From Mycobacterium sp. 852013-51886_SCH5428379 (GTDB taxonomy: Bacteria > Actinomycetota > Actinomycetes > Mycobacteriales > Mycobacteriaceae): 64,000 nucleotides of DNA. How positions within the stretch are numbered: the stretch's first letter is position 1; every line of letters begins with the position of its first letter. Made by a program: the position numbers and the translations under genes. The notes beneath the pieces were generated by a model that saw only the letters and a list, made by a program, of their open reading frames with translations, had not been told where the DNA came from and did no database searches. The stretch is taken from NCBI RefSeq assembly GCF_001665575.1, contig NZ_LZSU01000050.1, forward strand, positions 29,447 through 93,446. The letters are read 5' to 3'. Shown here one piece after another: positions 16,396-24,913 of this stretch.

Positions 16396-17808
16396 TCAGT
16401 GCCGGCGGGCCGGCGGCCAGGGCGGTTCACCGCACAGATCCAGCAGCGCGTTCTCGATCACCTCGGGCAGCGCCGGATGGATCCAGTACTGTCCGCGCGC
16501 CATGTCCTGGGCGGGCAGATCGAACGCCATCGCCGTGATGAGCGGCTGGATGATCGACGACGCCTGATGGCCCATGATGTGTGCACCCAGCAACAGCCCG
16601 GTCTCGTCGTCGACGATGAGTTTCGCGAATCCCGACGTGTCCTCCATCGCCCACCCGTAAGCGACGTCGCTGTAGTCCTGCACCTTGCTGCGGATGCGGT
16701 GACCGGCGGCACGGGCCGCGTTCTCGGTCATCCCCACCGATGCGATCTGCGGTTCGGTGAACACCGCCGACGGTACGTGGCGATGGTTGGCCTCCGCCAT
16801 CGCCTCCGTGTCGTCCCAGTCGACGAGCAGATTGTTCTTCACAACGCGCGCTTCGTGATTGGCGACGTGCTTGAGCTGGTGAGGTGAGCAGACGTCGCCG
16901 AGGGCGAACACGTTGCGCGCGGTGGTGCGCTGGTATTCGTCCACGGTGACCCGACCCCGCTCGACGGCCACCCCGGCCAGGTGCGCGTCGAGCTGATCAC
17001 CGTTGGGCACCCGGCCGGTGGCCACCAGCAGCACGTCACCGCGCAGCGACGATCCGTCGTCGAGTTCCAACGTGACACCGGAGTCGTCGCTGGTGCCGCC
17101 GACGATGTTGCGGCGGCTGCGGATCTCCCACTTCTTGCCGGCGATGTCGGTGAACCGCTCGCAGATCGTGTCGTCGGCGTGGGCGAGCAGCGTGGTGCCG
17201 CGGATGACGATCGTGACGCGCGACCCCAGCGAGGAGAAGATGTGCGCGAACTCCGCTGCGACATAACCGCCGCCGACGATGATGATGTGCTCGGGCAGCT
17301 CCGCGATCCGCATGATCGTGTCACTGGTGTGATACGTCACCCCGCAGTCGCCGATCGCCGGCGGCACCGTGGCGCGGGACCCCGCGGCGATGACCACCTG
17401 GTCGGCGGTGAACTCGTCGCCGTCGTCGGTGCGCAGCCGGTAGCCGCCGTCGGGCAGCGTGCCGGCGAACCGGGTGTGGGCGGCGAAGACCTCGACGTTG
17501 GGGGAGGATCGGCGGTAGTGCTCGCCGCCGGTGGCCAGCGGATCGATCCGGCCGAAGACACGCGAGACGATGTCGCTCCAGCGGACGTCGTCGACGTGCG
17601 CGTCGATTCCGTATTGCGGTGCGTCGCGGACGTTCTGGGCGACTCCGGCCGCGTAGACGAACATCTTCGTGGGGATGCAGCCGACGTTCAGGCAGGTGCC
17701 ACCGAACATCCCCTTCTCGCAGATCGCCACCTTCTTGTCGATGTAGCGGTCGTCGAGGATCGTGTTCCCCGAACCGGTTCCGATGATCGCGATGTCGAAG
17801 TGCGCCAT
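16396..17808 (-). CDS. mtr: Mycothione reductase
   Basis: 470 aa flavoprotein of the glutathione-reductase family. It keeps mycothiol, the actinobacterial low-molecular thiol, reduced with NADPH. The FAD loop IIGTGSGN is at residues 8-15, the redox disulfide GGTCLNVGC at 36-44 (Cys39, Cys44), the NADPH motif GGGYVAAEF in mid-chain, and the active-site HPALPEVIENAL at the C terminus. I start at ATG 17808 (MAHFDIAIIG), nine bases after a G-rich Shine-Dalgarno; ATG 17817 would add three residues and places the Shine-Dalgarno too close. The hydrolase gene upstream on the same strand is probably co-transcribed. Confidence 0.93.
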   Translation of the reverse strand: MAHFDIAIIGTGSGNTILDDRYIDKKVAICEKGMFGGTCLNVGCIPTKMFVYAAGVAQNVRDAPQYGIDAHVDDVRWSDIVSRVFGRIDPLATGGEHYRRSSPNVEVFAAHTRFAGTLPDGGYRLRTDDGDEFTADQVVIAAGSRATVPPAIGDCGVTYHTSDTIMRIAELPEHIIIVGGGYVAAEFAHIFSSLGSRVTIVIRGTTLLAHADDTICERFTDIAGKKWEIRSRRNIVGGTSDDSGVTLELDDGSSLRGDVLLVATGRVPNGDQLDAHLAGVAVERGRVTVDEYQRTTARNVFALGDVCSPHQLKHVANHEARVVKNNLLVDWDDTEAMAEANHRHVPSAVFTEPQIASVGMTENAARAAGHRIRSKVQDYSDVAYGWAMEDTSGFAKLIVDDETGLLLGAHIMGHQASSIIQPLITAMAFDLPAQDMARGQYWIHPALPEVIENALLDLCGEPPWPPARRH

Positions 17809-17835
17809 TTGTCTCATCCCCCCTCTCGCACTAGT

Positions 17836-18825
17836 TCATCCCACGTTGCCCGCATACCAGTCCAGCCAGCGATCCAGCTCACGGTAGGCCGCATCCCGCG
17901 GTTCGGCCAGCGACAGGAAGACGTCGTGTTTGGCGTCGGGGATCGGCACCACGGTGGAGCGGTTGCCGATACACCCGGCCCAGCGCGCGATCTGCCGGAC
18001 GTCGAGGACCGCGTCACCGCGCTGGATCGACTCCGGATCGCCGGCCTCCCGCACGCTGTGGTCCGACCGCAGGATCAGGTTGGGCACACCGACGTCCAGC
18101 CCGCGGTGCAGCCGATGGTGGCCGCGTCGGATCGCGTGCAGCCAGCCGACGGTGACCGGGAAGCCCCCCACCGGCTTCCACTGCAGGTTGTAGTCGAATT
18201 CGCCGGCGTAGTCGCGGTGCAGCGAGGCGCCGTAACCGACACCCGGGCGCGGGGCCCGCACCACCCGGTGCTTGCGGACGCGCGACAGCGCACCCAGGGC
18301 GGCCGAAGTGCCCCCACTCCGCAGGATCGCCGGACCCTGCAGATCGAGCCACGGACTGTTGAGCACCAGACCACCCAGGTGCAGCCGCCCCGTGTCGCCC
18401 CGGCGGGCGACGCGGTCCAGCCACAGCGACACGATCAACCCGCCCGCCGAGTGGCCGACGACGAGCACCTCGGCCCCGCCGGTCTCGGCGGCGATCACCT
18501 CCAGCGCCCGCTCCAACTCGGTGTCGTAGCGCGCCAGGTCGGTGGTGAAGTGCGGCGTCTGGCCCTCCCGGCGCGACCGCCCGCATTTGTGCAGGTCCAG
18601 GGCATAGAAGGCGAATCCGCGGGCGGCGAGGTGGTCGGCCAGGTCGGTGTGGAAGAAATAGTCGGTGAACCCGTGCACCAGCAACACCGCGCGGCGGGCC
18701 GCGGACTGCACCGGGCCGCGCCGCACCAGGGTGGCGAACAGCTCGCCCTCACCGTCGGGATCGTCGCCGAGCGCGAAGGTCTGCTGAAGGTAGTCGGGCA
18801 GCTCGTCGGGCACCCAGGCGCTCAC
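17836..18825 (-). CDS. Alpha/beta hydrolase, monoacylglycerol lipase or lysophospholipase type
   Basis: 329 aa, matching Rv2854. The oxyanion-hole strand VLLVHGFTDYFF is at about residues 47-58, the nucleophile elbow GHSAGG at 124-129 (Ser126), and a late DAKHDVFLSL supplies the catalytic histidine. A serine-hydrolase acting on lipid esters is likely, with the substrate unknown. GTG 18825 is fixed by a leaderless -10 box. The frame runs open to 19140, but that part is antisense to mqo. It lies upstream of mtr by 27 bp in the same direction. Confidence 0.85.
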   Translation of the reverse strand: MSAWVPDELPDYLQQTFALGDDPDGEGELFATLVRRGPVQSAARRAVLLVHGFTDYFFHTDLADHLAARGFAFYALDLHKCGRSRREGQTPHFTTDLARYDTELERALEVIAAETGGAEVLVVGHSAGGLIVSLWLDRVARRGDTGRLHLGGLVLNSPWLDLQGPAILRSGGTSAALGALSRVRKHRVVRAPRPGVGYGASLHRDYAGEFDYNLQWKPVGGFPVTVGWLHAIRRGHHRLHRGLDVGVPNLILRSDHSVREAGDPESIQRGDAVLDVRQIARWAGCIGNRSTVVPIPDAKHDVFLSLAEPRDAAYRELDRWLDWYAGNVG

Positions 18826-18832
18826 CTGAGCC

Positions 18833-18838
18833 ACACTA
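18833..18838 (-). promoter_or_regulatory. -10 box for the hydrolase-mtr transcript
   Basis: On the minus strand TAGTGT ends 7 nt before GTG 18825, indicating a leaderless mRNA. In the same divergent gap a plus-strand TAACCT at 18917-18922 is a plausible mqo -10, about 45 nt before its GTG. Confidence 0.55.
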
Positions 18839-18967
18839 GGCGGCCTCGGCCGGGCGCGGCTGCGCGCGGTGAGCAGATGCACAGTGACCGCACGGTTGGC
18901 GGCCCCGGCCTCGGGATAACCTGAGACCTGGTGAACCGCCGGATTCGCGACTGTAAGGATCGATGAC

Positions 18968-20527
18968 GTGCCTGATGAAGAGGTAGCCAAGACCGACGTC
19001 GTGCTGGTGGGTGCCGGCATCATGAGCGCCACGCTGGGGGTCCTGCTCAAGCTTCTGGAGCCGAACTGGTCCATCACGCTGATCGAGCGACTGGACGGCG
19101 CGGCCGCCGAGAGCAGCGACGCGTGGAACAACGCGGGCACCGGCCACTCCGCGCTCTGCGAACTGAACTACACCCCGCAGACGTCCGACGGCGTCGTCGA
19201 CATCAGCAAGGCCGTCAACGTCAACGAGCAGTTCCAGGTCTCGCGGCAGTTCTGGAGCTACGCGGTGGAGAACGGCGTGTTGCCCGACGTCCGCAGCTTC
19301 ATCAACCCCGTCCCGCACGTCAGCTTCGTCACCGGGGCGAAGAACGCCCGCTATCTGCGCGCCCGCTACGACGCGCTGGTGACCAACCCGCTGTTCGCCA
19401 CGATGGAGTACATCGACGACCCGGACGAGTTCGCCCGCCGGCTGCCGTTCATGGCCGAGGGCCGCGATCTGCGTGAGCCGTTGGCGCTGAACTGGACCCA
19501 GGACGGCACCGACGTCGACTTCGGGTCGCTGTCCCGTCAGCTCATCGGGTACTGCGCCCAACGCGGTATGCCCACGCTGTTCGGGCACGACGTCCGCGAT
19601 CTGTCCAAGCAGTCCGACGGCAGCTGGATGGTCAAGGTGGTCAACCGCCGCACCCGGGCGACGCGAAAGATCAACGCGAAGTTCGTCTTCGTCGGTGCCG
19701 GCGGCGGTGCGCTGCCGCTGCTGCAGAAGGCCGGGATCAAGGAGGCCAAGGGCTTCGGCGGCTTCCCGGTGGGCGGACAGTGGCTGCGCAGCCGCAACCC
19801 CGACCTCACCGCCAGGCACCAGGCCAAGGTGTACGGTCTGCCGCCCCTCGGTGCGCCCCCGATGTCGGTGCCGCACTTGGACACCCGAGTCATCAACGGC
19901 AAGTCGTGGCTGCTGTTCGGTCCGTTCGCCGGCTGGTCGCCGAAATTCCTCAAGCAGGGCAAGGTCACCGATCTGCCGTTCTCGGTCAAGCCGAACAACC
20001 TCGCTTCGATGCTCGGCGTCGGCCTCACCGAGATGGGTCTGCTGAAGTACCTGATCGGTCAGCTCATGCTCAGCGAGCCCGACCGGGTGGACGCCCTGCG
20101 GGATTTCGCGCCCAGCGCCCGCGACTCCGATTGGGAACTCGACATCGCCGGGCAGCGGGTGCAGGTCATCCGGCGCAAGGGCAAGGGCGGGGTGCTGGAG
20201 TTCGGCACCACGGTGCTCGCAGCGCAGGACGGCAGCATGGCCGGTCTGCTGGGTGCGTCCCCGGGCGCGTCGACGGCGGTGCCCGCGATGCTCGACGTGA
20301 TGCAGCGGTGCTTCTCCGAGCGCTACGCCGCGTGGGAGCCCAAACTCCAGGAGATCGTGCCGTCGCTGGGCACGAAGCTGTCCACCGAACCCAAGCTCTT
20401 CGAGGAGATCTGGGCGCACGGCACCAGGGTGCTCAAGCTGGATCGCCCGGCCGAGGGGCTGCCCTTGGCCGGCCCGGACACCGAGCACACCGAATCGGAC
20501 TCCAACCGCGCCGCGGTCACCGCCTGA
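18968..20527 (+). CDS. mqo: Malate:quinone oxidoreductase
   Basis: 519 aa. It oxidises malate to oxaloacetate and passes electrons to menaquinone at the inner face of the membrane, replacing or supplementing malate dehydrogenase in the TCA cycle. The N-terminal FAD-binding segment VVLVGAGIMSATLGVLL and the family-specific NNAGTGHSALCELNYTP follow at residues 10-75. Length is as expected (about 490-520). GTG 18968 has AAGGAT upstream. It corresponds to Rv2852c. Confidence 0.94.
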   Translation: MPDEEVAKTDVVLVGAGIMSATLGVLLKLLEPNWSITLIERLDGAAAESSDAWNNAGTGHSALCELNYTPQTSDGVVDISKAVNVNEQFQVSRQFWSYAVENGVLPDVRSFINPVPHVSFVTGAKNARYLRARYDALVTNPLFATMEYIDDPDEFARRLPFMAEGRDLREPLALNWTQDGTDVDFGSLSRQLIGYCAQRGMPTLFGHDVRDLSKQSDGSWMVKVVNRRTRATRKINAKFVFVGAGGGALPLLQKAGIKEAKGFGGFPVGGQWLRSRNPDLTARHQAKVYGLPPLGAPPMSVPHLDTRVINGKSWLLFGPFAGWSPKFLKQGKVTDLPFSVKPNNLASMLGVGLTEMGLLKYLIGQLMLSEPDRVDALRDFAPSARDSDWELDIAGQRVQVIRRKGKGGVLEFGTTVLAAQDGSMAGLLGASPGASTAVPAMLDVMQRCFSERYAAWEPKLQEIVPSLGTKLSTEPKLFEEIWAHGTRVLKLDRPAEGLPLAGPDTEHTESDSNRAAVTA

Positions 20528-20539
20528 CGTGGACAGCCG

Positions 20540-21004
20540 ATGACGGTCGCGCTGCGGCGCAGCTGGGCCAAGGACCTCGACGCCGCGACGCTCTACGAAC
20601 TGCTGAAGCTGCGGGTCGAGGTGTTCGTCGTCGAACAGGCCTGCCCCTACCCGGAACTCGATGGTCGGGACCTGCTCGCCGAGACCCGCCACTTCTGGCT
20701 GGAGGGCCCTGACGGTGAGGTCGTCTCCACGTTGCGGCTGATGGAGGAGCACGCCGGCGGCCACAAGACGTTCCGCATCGGTCGCGTGTGCACCAAGCGC
20801 AGCGGCCGGGGACACGGGCACACCGCTCGGCTGATGCAGGCCGCACTCGCCGATGTCGGCGACCACCCGTGCCGCATCGACGCCCAGACCTATCTGGAGG
20901 AGATGTACGCCAACCACGGATTCGTCCGCGATGGAGACGAATACGTCGAAGACGGCATCCCGCACGTCCCGATGGTGCGACCGGTCCCCGGGAGCGCGCA
21001 CTGA
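20540..21004 (+). CDS. GNAT-family N-acetyltransferase (ElaA-like)
   Basis: 154 aa single-domain acetyltransferase. The family-typical N-terminal LYELLKLRVEVFVVEQACPY is at about residues 18-37 and the acetyl-CoA loop GRVCTKRSGRGHGHTARL at about 81-98. It corresponds to Rv2851c. Its substrate is unknown. It lies 12 bp after mqo and its TGA overlaps the ATG of the chelatase gene, so it may belong to the cobO operon rather than to mqo. Confidence 0.83.
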   Translation: MTVALRRSWAKDLDAATLYELLKLRVEVFVVEQACPYPELDGRDLLAETRHFWLEGPDGEVVSTLRLMEEHAGGHKTFRIGRVCTKRSGRGHGHTARLMQAALADVGDHPCRIDAQTYLEEMYANHGFVRDGDEYVEDGIPHVPMVRPVPGSAH

Positions 21005-22881
21005 TGGCTGTCCCGACCTATCCGTTCAGCGCGATCGTCGGTCACGACCGGCTGCTGCTCGCCCTGTTGCTGTGCGCCGTCCGGCCCGAGATCGGTGGCG
21101 TGCTGATCCGCGGCGAGAAGGGCACCGCGAAATCGACGGCGGTGCGCGGACTCGCCGAGATCCTGCGCGGCGTAGGAGGTTCGGGCGGGGGAGCGCTTGT
21201 CGAGCTACCCATCGGCGCCACCGAGGACCGCGTCGTCGGATCGCTGGATCTGCAGAAGGTGCTGCGCGACGGCGAACACGCCTTCTCGCCCGGACTGCTG
21301 GCCCGCGCCCACGGGGGCGTGCTGTACGTCGACGAGGTCAACCTGCTGCACGACCATCTGGTGGACGTGCTGCTCGACGCCGCGGCGATGGGCCGGGTCC
21401 ACGTCGAACGCGACGGGATCTCGCACAGTCACGAGGCCAAGTTCATCCTGATCGGCACCATGAACCCCGAAGAGGGTGAGCTGCGTCCCCAGCTGCTCGA
21501 CCGCTTCGGATTGACGGTGGACATCGCCGCGTCGCGCGACGTCGACGTGCGCGTCGAGGTGATCCGTCGGCGGATGGCGTTCGAAGCCGATCCCGCGGGA
21601 TTCGCCGAGCGCTACACCAACTCCGATGCCGACCTGTCCCGCCGGGTGTCCACAGCTCGCGCCCTGGTCGACTCGGTCGTGTTGCCCGACAACGAGTTAC
21701 GCCGTATCGCGGCGCTGTGCGCCGCGTTCGACGTGGACGGGATGCGGGCCGATCTGGTGGTGGCCCGGACGGCGGTCGCGCACGCCGCCTGGCGCGGTGA
21801 AACCACCGTCTGCGAAGAGGACATCCGGGTGGCCGCCGAACTCGCGCTGCCGCACCGGCGCCGGCGCGACCCGTTCGACGACCCCGGTCTGGACCCGCAG
21901 CGCCTCGACGAGGCGATGGCCGAGGCCGGCGAGTCCGCGGACGGCCCGCCCCCCGACGGCGACCCCGAGCCGGATCCGGAACCGGACCCGCCCGGTGGCG
22001 GCACGCCCGGGCCGACCGGCGAGTCACCGAAACCACCGTCCGGGCAACGAGATTCGTCGTCACAGCCGCGTCCCAGCGCCGCGCCGTCGGCGGCGTTCCG
22101 CACCCGGACGCTGACGGTGCCCGGTATCGGCGAGGGCGCGCCGGGACGCCGGTCCCGGGCGCGGAACCGCACCGGCACCGTGGTGTCGGCGACGGCCGAC
22201 GCCGACGGCCACGGGTTGCACGTCTTCGGCACGCTGCTGGCGGCGGCCGGTAGCCAGCGCGGTTCGGGTCGCCCCCGACCGGGACCGCAGGACGTCCGGC
22301 GCGCCGTGCGCGAAGGACGCGAGGGCAACCTGGTGGTGTTCGTCGTCGACGCCTCGGGATCGATGGCGGCGCGCGACCGCATGGCCGCTGTCGGCGGTGC
22401 CACGCTGTCCCTGCTGCGCGACGCCTATCAGCGCCGCGACAAGGTCGCGGTCATCACCTTCCGAGGCCGGGAGGCGACGCTGCTGCTGCCGCCGACCTCA
22501 TCGGTGTACATCGCGAGCCGGCGCCTGGCCCGCTTCGACACCGGCGGCAAGACGCCGATCGCCGAGGGACTCCTGGCCGCACGCGACGTGGTGGTGCGCG
22601 AGAAGGCGCGGGACCGGGCTCGGCGTTGCCTGGTGGTCGTCCTCACCGACGGCCGCGCCACCGGCGGACCCGATCCCCTGGGCCGCACCCGCCAGGCCGC
22701 CGCCCGACTGGTCGCCGAGGGTGCCGCCGCGGTGGTCGTGGACTGTGAGACGTCGCTGGTGCGCCTCGGGCTCGCCGAGGAACTGGCCACCGCGCTGCGG
22801 GCCCCCGCCGTGCGACTGGCGCAGCTGCGCGCCGATGAGCTGACCCGCGTGGTGACCGGCACCGAACACCGCGCCGCCTGA
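21004..22881 (+). CDS. Magnesium/cobalt-chelatase-type AAA+ ATPase fused to a VWA domain
   Basis: 625 aa, matching Rv2850c. An N-terminal AAA+ module has Walker A GEKGTAKST at about residues 36-44 and Walker B VLYVDEVNLL. A long acidic proline-rich linker (about 310-370) follows, then a von Willebrand A domain whose MIDAS reads DASGSMAARD. This fuses the I and D subunits of a chelatase. Mycobacteria make no chlorophyll, and the gene sits next to cobO and cobB, so a role as the ATPase motor of the cobalt chelatase CobN is plausible (inference). No CobN is in the window. Start ATG 21004 overlaps the preceding stop. Confidence 0.85.
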   Translation: MAVPTYPFSAIVGHDRLLLALLLCAVRPEIGGVLIRGEKGTAKSTAVRGLAEILRGVGGSGGGALVELPIGATEDRVVGSLDLQKVLRDGEHAFSPGLLARAHGGVLYVDEVNLLHDHLVDVLLDAAAMGRVHVERDGISHSHEAKFILIGTMNPEEGELRPQLLDRFGLTVDIAASRDVDVRVEVIRRRMAFEADPAGFAERYTNSDADLSRRVSTARALVDSVVLPDNELRRIAALCAAFDVDGMRADLVVARTAVAHAAWRGETTVCEEDIRVAAELALPHRRRRDPFDDPGLDPQRLDEAMAEAGESADGPPPDGDPEPDPEPDPPGGGTPGPTGESPKPPSGQRDSSSQPRPSAAPSAAFRTRTLTVPGIGEGAPGRRSRARNRTGTVVSATADADGHGLHVFGTLLAAAGSQRGSGRPRPGPQDVRRAVREGREGNLVVFVVDASGSMAARDRMAAVGGATLSLLRDAYQRRDKVAVITFRGREATLLLPPTSSVYIASRRLARFDTGGKTPIAEGLLAARDVVVREKARDRARRCLVVVLTDGRATGGPDPLGRTRQAAARLVAEGAAAVVVDCETSLVRLGLAEELATALRAPAVRLAQLRADELTRVVTGTEHRAA

Positions 22882-22896
22882 CGGAGGAAACCGACC

Positions 22897-23511
22897 ATGC
22901 CGCAGGGCAAACCGCTCACCGTGCCGAACGACGGCCTGACCACCCGGGCGCGGCGCAACGCCCCGTTGCTGGCGGTGCACACCGGGCCGGGCAAGGGTAA
23001 GTCGACGGCCGCGTTCGGGATGGCGCTGCGCGCCTGGAACCAGGGCTTCGACGTCGCGGTGTTCCAGTTCGTCAAGAGCGCGAAGTGGAAGGTCGGGGAG
23101 GAGACCGCACTGCGCGAGCTCGGCCGGGTGCACGACGAACGTGGCGTCGGCGGACCCGTCGAATGGCACAAGATGGGCTCGGGGTGGTCGTGGACCCGCA
23201 AACCGGGCAGCGACGTCGACCACGCCGAGGCCGCCGCCGACGGGTGGGCCGAGATCGCCCGGCGACTGGCCGAGGAACGCCACGACTTCTACGTGCTCGA
23301 CGAATTCACCTATCCCCTCAAATGGGGTTGGGTCGACGTCGACGAGGTGGTCGAGGTGCTGAGCAACCGCCCCGGCACCCAGCACGTCGTGATCACCGGC
23401 CGCGATGCCCCGCAGCGGCTGGTCGACGCCGCCGACCTGGTCACCGAGATGACCAAGGTGAAGCATCCGATGGACGCGGGTCGCAAGGGCCAGCGAGGAA
23501 TCGAGTGGTGA
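22897..23511 (+). CDS. cobO: Cob(I)yrinic acid a,c-diamide adenosyltransferase
   Basis: 204 aa. It transfers the adenosyl group of ATP to cobalt(I) of the corrin to make the adenosyl form. The P-loop is TGPGKGKSTAAFG near residues 30-42, and the Walker B-like YVLDEFTYPLKWGW is typical of the CobA/CobO family. A strong GGAGGAAA precedes ATG 22897. It corresponds to Rv2849c. The gene ends inside an 18-bp sequence that is repeated at the start of cobB. Confidence 0.94.
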   Translation: MPQGKPLTVPNDGLTTRARRNAPLLAVHTGPGKGKSTAAFGMALRAWNQGFDVAVFQFVKSAKWKVGEETALRELGRVHDERGVGGPVEWHKMGSGWSWTRKPGSDVDHAEAAADGWAEIARRLAEERHDFYVLDEFTYPLKWGWVDVDEVVEVLSNRPGTQHVVITGRDAPQRLVDAADLVTEMTKVKHPMDAGRKGQRGIEW

Positions 23512-23557
23512 GCGCAGCGAACCGCGACAACAGGGCTCGCGAGTGGTGAGCGCAGCG
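23502..23557 (+). repeat. 18-bp direct repeat at the cobO/cobB junction
   Basis: The 18-bp sequence CGAGTGGTGAGCGCAGCG occurs at 23502-23519 and again at 23540-23557, with a 38-bp offset. The first copy contains the end of cobO (Glu-Trp-stop); the second contains the GTG start codons of cobB. It appears to be a tandem duplication that supplied cobB with a new start region. The ~20 bp between the copies carry no gene. Confidence 0.65.
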
Positions 23558-24913
23558 CCGGCGATCGTGCTGGCCGCCCCGTCGTCGGGCAGTGGGAAGA
23601 CCACGGTGGCAACAGGTCTGATGGGCGCGCTGCGGCAGGCCGGTCACACCGTCGCGCCGTTCAAGGTGGGTCCGGACTTCATCGACCCCGGATACCACGC
23701 CCTGGCCACCGGCAGGCCGGGCCGCAACCTGGACCCCGTGCTCGTCGGTGCGGATCTCATCGGACCGCTCTACGCCCACGGCGCCGCGGGCGCCGACATC
23801 GCCGTCGTCGAGGGCGTGATGGGCCTGTTCGACGGCCGCATCGGCGACCAGATGTCCGGTCCAGCAACGGGTTCGACTGCTCACGTCGCCACGTTGCTCG
23901 GCGCACCCGTGGTGCTGGTGGTCGACGCCCGCGGACAGAGCCACAGTATCGCCGCACTGCTGCAGGGTTTCTCGACGTTCGACCCGCTGACCCGCATCGT
24001 CGGGGTGGTGCTCAACCTCGTCGGCTCACCCCGCCACGAGGAGGTGCTGCGCCAGGCGTGCGATCACGCCGGGCTGCCGGTGCTGGGGGCGGTACCGCGC
24101 ACCGAGGCGCTGAGCGTGCCGTCGCGGCATCTCGGTCTGGTCACCGCGGTCGAACACGGTGTACGGGCCCGGCAGGCGGTCGACGCGATGACCGCGTTGA
24201 TCGCCCGCCACGTCGACCTGGATGCCGTCGTACGCAGTGCCGCAGCGGGGGTCAGTGCACCGCCGTGGACGCCGCCGGCCCTGCCGGCCGGTGACGGCGT
24301 GACCGTCGCGCTCGCCGCAGGCAAGGCCTTCACGTTCGGCTACCCGGAGCACGGCGAACTGTTGCGCGCGGCAGGCGCCGAGGTCGTCGAGTTCGACCCG
24401 CTGACCGATCCGCTGCCCGCCGGGACCGGCGCGCTCGTCGTCCCGGGCGGATTCCCCGAACAGCACACCGCCGACCTGTCCGCCAACACCGTTGTGCGCG
24501 AACAGATCCGTGAATTGGCCGCAGCCGGTGCGCCGATCCACGCCGAATGCGCCGGTCTGACCTACCTGGTCGACGATCTCGACGGCGCAGCGATGTGCGG
24601 GGTGCTCTCGGGGTCGGCGCGCTTCACCGAACGGCTCACCCTGGGCTACCGGGACGCGGTCGCCGTCGCGGACTCGTCGCTGCACACCGCGGGCGAACGT
24701 GTCACAGGTCACGAATTCCACCGCACCGCGGTTGCTTTCACCGCCGACTACCAGACCGCTTGGCGATACCCGGGCCGCTCAGGGCACGGCGTCGCCGACG
24801 GGGTGGTACACGGCGGCGTGCACGCCGGATATCTGCACACCCACCCCGCGGCGCACCCCCAGGCCGTCGCCCGCTTCGTCCGGACCGCCGCACGCTCTAA
24901 GCTCGCCGGGTGA
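23543..24913 (+). CDS. cobB: Cobyrinic/hydrogenobyrinic acid a,c-diamide synthase
   Basis: 456 aa. It amidates the a and c carboxylates of (hydrogeno)byrinic acid with glutamine and ATP. The P-loop AAPSSGSGKTT is at residues 11-21. The C-terminal amidotransferase-like domain has the nucleophile in IHAECAGLTYL and a late histidine-rich HTHPAAHP. Start is GTG 23543 or the adjacent GTG 23546, both in the second copy of the direct repeat. Its stop overlaps the cysG GTG. It corresponds to Rv2848c. Confidence 0.94.
   Translation: MVSAAPAIVLAAPSSGSGKTTVATGLMGALRQAGHTVAPFKVGPDFIDPGYHALATGRPGRNLDPVLVGADLIGPLYAHGAAGADIAVVEGVMGLFDGRIGDQMSGPATGSTAHVATLLGAPVVLVVDARGQSHSIAALLQGFSTFDPLTRIVGVVLNLVGSPRHEEVLRQACDHAGLPVLGAVPRTEALSVPSRHLGLVTAVEHGVRARQAVDAMTALIARHVDLDAVVRSAAAGVSAPPWTPPALPAGDGVTVALAAGKAFTFGYPEHGELLRAAGAEVVEFDPLTDPLPAGTGALVVPGGFPEQHTADLSANTVVREQIRELAAAGAPIHAECAGLTYLVDDLDGAAMCGVLSGSARFTERLTLGYRDAVAVADSSLHTAGERVTGHEFHRTAVAFTADYQTAWRYPGRSGHGVADGVVHGGVHAGYLHTHPAAHPQAVARFVRTAARSKLAG

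Noticed and set aside
16981..18924. 647-codon open frame on the plus strand over mtr and the hydrolase
   Set aside because: It is antisense to two recognised genes and consists of low-complexity Arg/Asp/His/Val sequence.
18836..21001. 721-codon open frame on the minus strand
   Set aside because: It is wholly antisense to mqo and the GNAT gene, both of which have clear family motifs.
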